DNA of 5,910 nucleotides from CAZCZR01 sp964503455 (GTDB lineage: Bacteria; Bacillota; Clostridia; UBA1381), in NCBI GenBank assembly GCA_964503455.1, contig CAZCZR010000087.1, positions 1 to 5,910 of the forward strand, given 5' to 3'. Below, one piece after another: positions 1 through 5,311 of the stretch. The notes under the pieces were generated by a model that saw only the letters and a list, made by a program, of their open reading frames with translations, was not told the DNA's origin and searched no databases. A program made the position numbers and the translations under genes. Every line of letters starts with the position of its first letter. Position 1 is the first letter of the stretch.

Positions 1-30
1 ACGAAACGGATTACGAAACAAATTACGAGC
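1..30 (+). repeat. Short 12-base tandem repeat, about 2.5 copies
   Basis: ACGAAACGGATT (1-12) is followed by ACGAAACAAATT (13-24) and the partial copy ACGAGC (25-30). The first two copies differ at two positions. The period is a multiple of three, so in the frame starting at base 3 it encodes a repeating E-T-(D/N)-Y unit. The left side is cut by the window edge, so the full copy number is unknown. Confidence 0.5.
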
Positions 31-50
31 TGCACAAGGACACAATATAA
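3..50 (+). CDS. Possible 3' end of an upstream gene (partial)
   Basis: Reading from base 3 gives ETDYETNYELHKDTI and then a TAA at 48-50. No function can be assigned from 15 residues. In this frame the 12-base DNA repeat at 1-30 becomes a four-residue peptide repeat (ETDY, ETNY, then EL), and the stop falls 10 bases before the ribosome binding site of the next gene (GAGGAG, 61-66), which is a normal gene-to-gene spacing here. The other two plus frames are also open for most of this stretch: frame 1 runs to a TGA at 73-75, overlapping the next ATG, and frame 2 to a TAG at 59-61. The choice of frame is therefore an inference, and non-coding upstream sequence remains possible. Confidence 0.35.
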   Translation, partial: ETDYETNYELHKDTI

Positions 51-71
51 GCACAATATAGAGGAGTCAGC

Positions 72-2372
72 ATGAAATCGGCAATTAAGTTTTTGAAAAG
101 ATGCAAAACGCTCATTATTACAGCGGTTACGATAATATGTCTTGGCGCGGGAAGCCTCGCCGTCGCGCAATATATCAATTCATGCGCCGAGGAGCGCTGC
201 ATTGACACAATGAAGCGCGAGGCGCATCAGGTAGGAACGGCGTTAAAGACGCATATGTCCAATGATACGGAGAATCTGACAATAGCGGCGGAGATGCTTG
301 CGAGTCTGGAGCATCCGGAAACGGCGGATGTGGTGCGGACGCTTGGAAATTTCAAAAGCTGCGAGTATATGGAGGATATACAGCTGCTGCTGTCGGACAA
401 TACGGTCATATCCGGCAGCGGCGAGATAGGGAAAGTATCAAGCGACCTTTTCTCCGAGCTGTCCTCAAAGGGCGCGTACATATCCGAAATGACCTCGGAT
501 ATACTTACACATTCACGAAAGGTTGTATATAATGCGGTTCCCGTTGTAAAAAACGGGGACGTGATAGGCATACTTGCCGGCATGACGCCGATCGGCGCGC
601 TTAAGAGTATAGTTTCCGAAGCCGCATCGGGGGATGCGCATATCTTTATTATCGAAAGCAACAGCGGCGACTTTTTGGTTGATACGATGCATTCCACGCT
701 GGAAAACGCGAGCGAGTTCGGTCAGGACGGAGAATGTGGTGGAGAGTCGGCTGCGGATGCCGCCAAAGACATCGCGAACGGAGAAAGCGGCAGCACAACG
801 TTTTTCTCCGAGCAGGAAAATGAAAAAAGGTATTTATACTACGAGCCTGTGGGGATCAACAGCTGGGTGATGATGTATTCCATGCCCGAAAGCACGGTGA
901 CCTCCGATGTCAGGAGCCAGAAATACGCGCTGAGTGTTTTTATGGTGTATATGGCGGTGCTGCTTATAGGATATTTCCTGTATATGCTGATCTCCGGCGT
1001 AAACAACCGCAGGTATAACGCGTTTGTTGTAGAGTTGGAAAAAATCCTTCTGTCGGACTGCCGCAGCAAGGATAACATAGTAAGAGCCATGAAGCTTGCC
1101 GCCGGAAGGGAAAACGCCGAGGCGGTCTACTATATCGAAGCCGGCGATCAAGACGAGGCAGGCGTTTACGAGTGGACGACGGAAGGGGAATTTATTCCCG
1201 ACAACCGCGCCTTGCTTCGCGAGCTTGTGAGCTTCTGCTCGAAAAACGCCGATCCGGAGGGACACGGCGGATTTGAATACACCGCCGGAATGGAAGCCGA
1301 ATACCCCGCTGCCGCTGAATTTGCCAAGAGCAAGGCGGGAAGCACGATACTCTATTATGTGATAGATGATGATGAGGGCGCCGTTACCGGAGTTTTGGGC
1401 ATGGCGGGCAAGAGGCTCAAAGGGAAGGCGGAATCCATTATAGAAAACACGGCGATAAGCGTTTCCATGGCGGTCAAGAATCTTCGCTACATCAATCTTA
1501 TAGAGAAGATCGGCATGACGGACGCGCTTACGGGACTTAAAAACCGCGCCTGCTTCCATAAGGATATGGATGAAACCCCCGCCGCAGGGTTTACCTGCAT
1601 ATACGCCGACGCGAACGGACTGCACGAGCTTAACAGTACGTCCGGTCACGCCAACGGCGACGAGATGCTGCGCTTTATAGCCAACACCGTAAAGGATGAG
1701 TTCGGCGAGAACTACGCCTACCGTATCGGCGGCGATGAGTTTCTGGCGTTTGCGCAAAACGTTTCGTACCATGAGGCGGCGCAGAGAGCGGAGCGTATGT
1801 GCGCGCGCATAGAGTCGGGCGGCTACACGGCGTCGATAGGCATATGCGTCGGAACGGAGGATTCAAGCATACACGATATTGTTTCGGCAGCCGAGCGCAT
1901 GATGTACAAAGAAAAGTACAACTACTACCTCGACAAAGAGGAGGGGCAGGCCGCCGAAATAGACAGCAGAAAAGCGGGTGCTGACAACGCAAGCTCGGAG
2001 CTTAAGGTAAGCGGCAAATATTTCGACGTATTTTTAAAGCTCATAGAACCGAAATATCTCGGTGTATATATGGTCGATTTGAAAACGGATACGATGCGGA
2101 AGATATATACACCGGAATACTTTGAGAATATGCTGCATGATGCGAACAACTGCTTCAGCGCGGCGATGAAGCTGTATATGAAGGATATAGTAAAGCATGA
2201 CTATGTGCGCGGCTTTTCGATGTTCTTTGATTACGAATGGCTTGAGGAGCAGCTTGCGGACGGCAAAGAGCCTTCGCTCACATATGAAAGGACCGACGGC
2301 GTCGAGGTGAAGATGACCGTATGCCGTTTGGACGAAAGCAACTATACGGTATGGATATTTGAAAAAGCGTGA
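72..2372 (+). CDS. Membrane-bound sensor diguanylate cyclase (Cache-GAF-like-GGDEF plus C-terminal domain)
   Basis: A predicted inner-membrane enzyme making cyclic di-GMP from two GTP in response to an external signal. Residues 13-33 form a first membrane segment and 286-309 a second. The roughly 250 residues between them look like a double-Cache ligand-binding domain, including the typical stretch near 151-180 (VPVVKNGDVIGILAG). Residues about 320-475 resemble a divergent GAF domain (LGMAGKR, 442-448). The GGDEF domain spans about 478-620: DALTGLKNR (484-492), metal-binding D513, substrate-side N521, GH..GD (525-530), the signature GGDEF (553-557) and ASIGI (587-591). Catalytic residues are therefore present. 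The RxxD inhibitory site is missing (F544 and N547 occupy its ends). Residues about 640-766 form an extra domain I do not recognise, possibly PAS-like. The ATG is preceded by GAGGAG at 61-66, five bases away. The GGDEF call is firm; the Cache and GAF calls are by pattern only, and the ligand is unknown. Confidence 0.93.
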   Translation: MKSAIKFLKRCKTLIITAVTIICLGAGSLAVAQYINSCAEERCIDTMKREAHQVGTALKTHMSNDTENLTIAAEMLASLEHPETADVVRTLGNFKSCEYMEDIQLLLSDNTVISGSGEIGKVSSDLFSELSSKGAYISEMTSDILTHSRKVVYNAVPVVKNGDVIGILAGMTPIGALKSIVSEAASGDAHIFIIESNSGDFLVDTMHSTLENASEFGQDGECGGESAADAAKDIANGESGSTTFFSEQENEKRYLYYEPVGINSWVMMYSMPESTVTSDVRSQKYALSVFMVYMAVLLIGYFLYMLISGVNNRRYNAFVVELEKILLSDCRSKDNIVRAMKLAAGRENAEAVYYIEAGDQDEAGVYEWTTEGEFIPDNRALLRELVSFCSKNADPEGHGGFEYTAGMEAEYPAAAEFAKSKAGSTILYYVIDDDEGAVTGVLGMAGKRLKGKAESIIENTAISVSMAVKNLRYINLIEKIGMTDALTGLKNRACFHKDMDETPAAGFTCIYADANGLHELNSTSGHANGDEMLRFIANTVKDEFGENYAYRIGGDEFLAFAQNVSYHEAAQRAERMCARIESGGYTASIGICVGTEDSSIHDIVSAAERMMYKEKYNYYLDKEEGQAAEIDSRKAGADNASSELKVSGKYFDVFLKLIEPKYLGVYMVDLKTDTMRKIYTPEYFENMLHDANNCFSAAMKLYMKDIVKHDYVRGFSMFFDYEWLEEQLADGKEPSLTYERTDGVEVKMTVCRLDESNYTVWIFEKA

Positions 2373-2376
2373 CCGA

Positions 2377-2398
2377 TCCGCATATACGGAATTTTTTT
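2377..2398 (+). terminator. Weak terminator-like hairpin after the GGDEF gene
   Basis: TCCG (2377-2380) can pair with CGGA (2387-2390) around the loop CATATA, followed by A and a run of seven T (2392-2398). It begins five bases after the TGA at 2370-2372. The T run and position fit an intrinsic terminator, but a four-pair stem is short, so read-through into murA is likely. Outer pairing of GAAAAA (2361-2366) with part of the T run is possible but would consume the T tract. Confidence 0.4.
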
Positions 2399-2409
2399 CG
2401 CAAAACGTA

Positions 2410-2438
2410 TTGATTACGTGCCGGATATCTGCTATAAT
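2410..2438 (+). promoter_or_regulatory. Sigma-A promoter for the murA operon (extended -10)
   Basis: TTGATT (2410-2415) and a perfect TATAAT (2433-2438) are separated by exactly 17 bases, and TGC directly before the -10 gives an extended -10 element. Transcription should start near A2445 or A2446. That leaves a leader of about 100 nt before the TTG start of murA, and argues against the ATG at 2453, which would lie only about 8 nt into the transcript. This is the best promoter match I found in the window. Confidence 0.82.
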
Positions 2439-2467
2439 AACAGCAACGCCGCATGAAAATATGTATG

Positions 2468-2490
2468 CGCGGCAATGCCGGGCTGCCGCG
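2468..2490 (+). promoter_or_regulatory. Leader hairpin 1 in the murA 5' UTR
   Basis: CGCGGCA (2468-2474) is perfectly complementary to TGCCGCG (2484-2490), with a nine-base loop. The seven-pair GC-rich stem should be stable in the transcript starting near 2445. It has no T run after it, so it is not an intrinsic terminator by itself. No known riboswitch class is recognisable around it. The stem is seen directly; any regulatory role is inference. Confidence 0.45.
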
Positions 2491-2514
2491 GACGCTTAAG
2501 GATAAAACAGAATA

Positions 2515-2529
2515 CGGCGCTGTGCGCCG
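2515..2529 (+). promoter_or_regulatory. Leader hairpin 2 immediately before the murA ribosome binding site
   Basis: CGGCGC (2515-2520) pairs perfectly with GCGCCG (2524-2529) around a three-base TGT loop. The stem ends two bases before the Shine-Dalgarno AGAGGTG (2532-2538). As drawn it leaves the ribosome binding site exposed, so it could act as a standby or mRNA-protecting structure rather than a block. Six GC-only pairs make it a strong local fold. Function is inferred. Confidence 0.5.
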
Positions 2530-2531
2530 AA

Positions 2532-2538
2532 AGAGGTG
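2532..2538 (+). promoter_or_regulatory. Ribosome binding site that fixes the TTG start of murA
   Basis: AGAGGTG lies seven bases before the TTG at 2546-2548. The upstream in-frame ATG (2453) has no comparable site. The protein from the TTG (reading MEKLIIKGGNRLSGEV) matches the usual MurA N-terminus, so this site decides the start. Confidence 0.8.
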
Positions 2539-2545
2539 TAATATT

Positions 2546-3823
2546 TTGGAGAAGCTTATAATAAAGGGCGGCAACCGCCTTTCGGGCGAGGTTGCGATAA
2601 GCGGAGCGAAAAACGCCGCGGTCGCCATAATTCCCGCGTGTATACTTGTAGACGGCGTATGCCGTCTTGAAAACGTGCCTGACATACACGATACCAAGCT
2701 GTTTTTGGAAATTTTAAAAAAGCTCAACGCAAGGGTAAGCTATGTGGACGCGCACACGGTCGATATTGACTGCTCTACGCTCAATTCATGGTCTCCCCCT
2801 ATGGAGCTTACGCAGAAGATGCGCGGCTCGTCATATCTTATGGGCGCGCTGCTGGGCAGGTTTAAAAAATGCTCGGTGCCGTCGCCGGGAGGCTGTGATT
2901 TCGGCACGCGCCCCATTGACCAGCATTTGAAATTCTTCCGCGCTCTGGGTGCTGAAGTCAATGTGGAGTACGATGTAGTAAACGGACACGCCGCCCGTCT
3001 TAAAGGCGCGAACGTGTATTTTGACGTGGTGACCGTGGGCGCGACGGTAAACGCCATACTTGCGGCGGTGCTTGCCGAGGGTACCACCATAATCGACAAC
3101 GCCGCGAAGGAACCGCATATAGTTGATCTGGCGAATTTCCTGAACGCCATGGGCGCGAATGTGCGCGGAGCCGGTACAAGCACCATAAAAATAAAGGGCG
3201 TGGCGTCCATGCACGGCGGGACCTACGCGATCATACCCGATCAGATAGAGGCGGGTACCTTTATGATAGCCGCCGCCGCCACAAGAGGCGACGTGGTTTT
3301 GAAAAACGTTATACCGAGGCATTTGGAGATAATTTCTGCAAAGCTTGAGGAAGCGGGAGCCGCAGTCGAGCAAAACGGCGACAGCGTGAGAGTGTATGTT
3401 CCGGAGGGAACGGCCTTCCGCAGCGTGGACTTTGTGGCGCTGCCGTATCCCGGATACCCGACGGATATGCAGCCGCAGCTGGTTACCTTCCTTACGACTG
3501 TGCCCGGCACGTCCAATGCCCGCGAGGGCGTATGGGACGACAGGTTCAGATACGTGAGCGAGCTGAAGCGCATGGGCGCGGATATAAGAGTAGAGGGACA
3601 GCTTGCGATCATACAAGGCGTTCCCAAGCTTCGCGGGACAAGCGTAAAAGCCACCGATCTGCGCGCGGGCGCCGCTATGATAATAGCCGGTCTTATGGCT
3701 GAGGGCACCACGGAGATCGTGGACATTCACCATATTGACAGAGGCTATGAAAATTTTGAGGAGAAGTTTGTAAATCTGGGCGCGGATATCCACCGTGTGA
3801 CGGTAATGGGCGATTATTATTGA
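2546..3823 (+). CDS. murA: UDP-N-acetylglucosamine 1-carboxyvinyltransferase (MurA)
   Basis: Cytoplasmic enzyme that transfers enolpyruvate from phosphoenolpyruvate to UDP-N-acetylglucosamine, the first committed step of peptidoglycan synthesis and the target of fosfomycin. The product is 425 residues, the normal family length, with the two-lobed EPSP-synthase-like fold. Visible family residues are K22-N23 (SGAKNAA), R93, the catalytic loop PGGCDFGTRP with C117 and R122, PDQIEAGTF (231-239), D307 in YPTDMQ, D371 in DLRAGAA and R399 in DRGYE. The intact C117 predicts that the fosfomycin target cysteine is present (the resistant form usually has Asp). The start is TTG, chosen from the ribosome binding site and the family N-terminus; the in-frame extension to an ATG at 2453 adds 31 residues that do not look like MurA. 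It is the first gene after the promoter at 2410-2438 and its TGA overlaps the rlmH ATG. Many Firmicutes carry two MurA paralogues; which one this is cannot be told here. Confidence 0.97.
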   Translation: MEKLIIKGGNRLSGEVAISGAKNAAVAIIPACILVDGVCRLENVPDIHDTKLFLEILKKLNARVSYVDAHTVDIDCSTLNSWSPPMELTQKMRGSSYLMGALLGRFKKCSVPSPGGCDFGTRPIDQHLKFFRALGAEVNVEYDVVNGHAARLKGANVYFDVVTVGATVNAILAAVLAEGTTIIDNAAKEPHIVDLANFLNAMGANVRGAGTSTIKIKGVASMHGGTYAIIPDQIEAGTFMIAAAATRGDVVLKNVIPRHLEIISAKLEEAGAAVEQNGDSVRVYVPEGTAFRSVDFVALPYPGYPTDMQPQLVTFLTTVPGTSNAREGVWDDRFRYVSELKRMGADIRVEGQLAIIQGVPKLRGTSVKATDLRAGAAMIIAGLMAEGTTEIVDIHHIDRGYENFEEKFVNLGADIHRVTVMGDYY

Positions 3824-4299
3824 TGAATGTACAGATAATTGCGGCGGGCAGGATAAAAGAGAAGTTTTTCCGCGATGCACTGGAGGAGTATGTAAAGCGC
3901 ATATCGCGTTTTGCGTCCGTGACGGTGACAGAGATCCCCGATGAAAAAATCCCCGATAAGGCGTCGGATAAGGAGAAAGACCGGATCCTCCGCGCCGAGG
4001 GCGAAAAGATACTTTCAAAGATAAAACCCGGATCAAAGGTTTTTGCCATGTGCATAGAGGGCAAGCCGTATACCTCGGAAACGCTTTGCGAAGCGATGAC
4101 GGCGGCTATGCGCGAAAGCTCGCGGATAACGTTTGTGATAGGCAGCTCACTGGGACTTTGGGACGAGGTAAAGCGCCGCGCGGACGAATGTGTCAGCTTC
4201 GGCGGCATAACGCTCCCGCATCAGCTTATGCGCGTGGTTTTGGCGGAGCAGATATACCGGGCGTTTAAGATAATGAATAACGAAACGTATCATAAATAA
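3823..4299 (+). CDS. rlmH: 23S rRNA (pseudouridine1915-N3)-methyltransferase (RlmH)
   Basis: SPOUT-class enzyme that uses S-adenosylmethionine to methylate pseudouridine 1915 in helix 69 of 23S rRNA, acting late on assembled ribosomes; it works as a homodimer with a knotted C-terminal cofactor site. The product is 158 residues, the usual size. Diagnostic parts are MNVQIIAAGRIKE at the N-terminus, CIEGKPYTSE (77-86), FVIGSSLGL (104-112) and the nearly invariant C-terminal stretch at 131-158 with PHQLMRVVLAEQIYRAFKI and the final YHK. One deviation is S108, where most members have the second Gly of the GG pair. The ATG at 3823 overlaps the murA TGA by one base (TGATG), so translation is probably coupled; no strong ribosome binding site is visible. 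A TTG one codon earlier (3820) is possible but less likely. The name YbeA/OrfX is used for the same family. Confidence 0.96.
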   Translation: MNVQIIAAGRIKEKFFRDALEEYVKRISRFASVTVTEIPDEKIPDKASDKEKDRILRAEGEKILSKIKPGSKVFAMCIEGKPYTSETLCEAMTAAMRESSRITFVIGSSLGLWDEVKRRADECVSFGGITLPHQLMRVVLAEQIYRAFKIMNNETYHK

Positions 4300-4306
4300 G
4301 AGTAAC

Positions 4307-4314
4307 AAGGAGGG
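4307..4314 (+). promoter_or_regulatory. Strong ribosome binding site before a TTG start
   Basis: AAGGAGGG, a near-perfect Shine-Dalgarno, lies six bases before TTG at 4321 in the 21-base gap after rlmH. It fixes the start of the secreted protein at a non-ATG codon: the next residues (KHKRIISAICAA) form the charged n-region of a signal peptide, as expected. Confidence 0.85.
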
Positions 4315-4320
4315 ATCGTC

Positions 4321-5295
4321 TTGAAGCATAAACGAATAATATCCGCCATATGCGCTGCGGTGACGGCTGTTGTATCGGCGTCTCCGGCGCTGGCGGTGGA
4401 AAGCTGGCGTGACGCGTTCGTGACGCGCCTTATGAAAACTCTGTCGGTGGATCCAACATATACGGATATAGCGATCACCGATCTTAATGCCGACGGTATG
4501 CCCGAGGCGTGGGTGATAAAGAACTCGCCCGACGGCGGCATCGGCACGGGCATTACATTTGAGAACAATTCGATAGTTACGGTAAACACGCCCAAAAACG
4601 TGATAGGGACGTGTCTTGAAGATATAACGGTATATAACGAAAACGGAAACTTCCTTTTTGTCGGCAAGGAGGTCGGCAGATATACCTCCGCGCTGGAATA
4701 TTATCTGCTTGAATTTGACGGAGCTACGCTTACGGCAAGTCCCACGGACAAGACGGTGTATTCAAAGCTTACGGCGGAGCCTTACAAGGACTTTTACGGC
4801 ACGGGCTTTGTTTCCGACGGACTTCCGAGCCGCGCGAAGCTTAAGGAGTTTATCGACTCGTACACTCCCGCCGCCAATACTCTGAGCGCATCGGTCTCGG
4901 ACGCGTCGGTGACCGTGAACGGCGTCGGGGTCAGGGTGTCGGGCATATCGGTCAACAACAGCAACTATTATAAGATACGCGATATTGCCATGATGCTTCG
5001 CTCCACAAGCGCGCGGTTTGACGTGACATGGGACGACTCATTAAACGCGGTCAATATCAAAAAGGGACAGAAATACAACGTAGTCGGCGGAGAGCTTGAA
5101 GCGATAAGCTCCGATGAAACGCTTGAGATATTCTCGAACGAATCGCCGATATACATAGACGGCGCCGAGGTGCATCTTCAGTCCTATAACGTGAACAGCA
5201 GCAATTACTTCCGCATCCGCGACCTTGCGGATTATCTCGACTTTTCCATAACATGGGATGAAGCGGCGCAGACCGTAGGGCTTGTGACCGACTGA
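4321..5295 (+). CDS. Secreted protein with two copper-amine-oxidase-N-like repeats
   Basis: A 324-residue exported protein of unknown function. Residues 1-25 form a signal peptide with a basic start (KHKR), a hydrophobic core and a SPALA cleavage motif after A25. Residues 26 to about 180 form a first domain containing DLNADGMPE (54-62), which has the D-x-N-x-D-G-x-x-E spacing of calcium-binding loops seen in EF-hand-like and VCBS/FG-GAP-type surface proteins. Residues about 197-246 and 277-322 are two diverged copies of the module often annotated as copper amine oxidase N-terminal domain: each has V-N-(N/S)-SNY-(Y/F)-(K/R)-IRD-(I/L)-A followed by TWD. Such modules in Clostridia and Bacilli are common in cell-surface proteins and do not imply amine oxidase activity; no catalytic oxidase domain is present. 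No LPXTG motif, lipobox or C-terminal membrane segment is seen, so it is probably released or wall-associated through its repeats. It starts with TTG, has a strong ribosome binding site, and sits in the murA-rlmH operon. Confidence 0.87.
   Translation: MKHKRIISAICAAVTAVVSASPALAVESWRDAFVTRLMKTLSVDPTYTDIAITDLNADGMPEAWVIKNSPDGGIGTGITFENNSIVTVNTPKNVIGTCLEDITVYNENGNFLFVGKEVGRYTSALEYYLLEFDGATLTASPTDKTVYSKLTAEPYKDFYGTGFVSDGLPSRAKLKEFIDSYTPAANTLSASVSDASVTVNGVGVRVSGISVNNSNYYKIRDIAMMLRSTSARFDVTWDDSLNAVNIKKGQKYNVVGGELEAISSDETLEIFSNESPIYIDGAEVHLQSYNVNSSNYFRIRDLADYLDFSITWDEAAQTVGLVTD
4909..5286 (+). repeat. Protein-level tandem duplication within the secreted protein
   Basis: Two copies at 4909-5058 and 5149-5286 encode the same module. 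The best-aligned core is VNNSNYYKIRDIA in the first copy and VNSSNYFRIRDLA in the second, each followed about 15 residues later by TWDD or TWDE. The linker between them is about 30 residues. DNA identity is moderate, with synonymous and conservative changes, so this is an old duplication, not a recent one prone to recombination. Confidence 0.75.
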
Positions 5296-5311
5296 CGGGG
5301 AGCTTGGCAAA

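Noticed and set aside
41..60. Direct repeat of CACAATATA (41-49 and 52-60) before the GGDEF gene, considered as a promoter or operator
   Set aside because: AT-rich and close to the start codon; pairing a -10-like TATAAG (46-51) with TTACGA (22-27) gives a poor -35 and an 18-base spacer, and the region probably overlaps a gene end.
834..1772. Minus-strand open frame of 312 codons opposite the GGDEF gene
   Set aside because: The product has no family features and mirrors a plus-strand gene with intact catalytic motifs.
2453..2545. In-frame N-terminal extension of murA from ATG 2453
   Set aside because: There is no ribosome binding site, it lies within about 8 nt of the predicted transcript start, it encodes the stems of the leader hairpins, and it is absent from the usual MurA N-terminus.
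2445..2545. Cyclic di-GMP riboswitch in the murA leader, suggested by the adjacent GGDEF gene
   Set aside because: I do not see the conserved GEMM core sequences or its two-stem layout; the two hairpins are simple stems.
3820..3822. TTG start for rlmH one codon before the ATG
   Set aside because: The ATG at 3823 overlaps the murA stop in the common TGATG arrangement and gives the usual RlmH N-terminus; the TTG would only add one residue.
2831..4036. Minus-strand open frame of 401 codons opposite murA and rlmH
   Set aside because: It lies opposite two well-conserved genes, its product is rich in His, Arg and Gly with no recognisable motif, and such frames arise from the codon bias of the plus strand.
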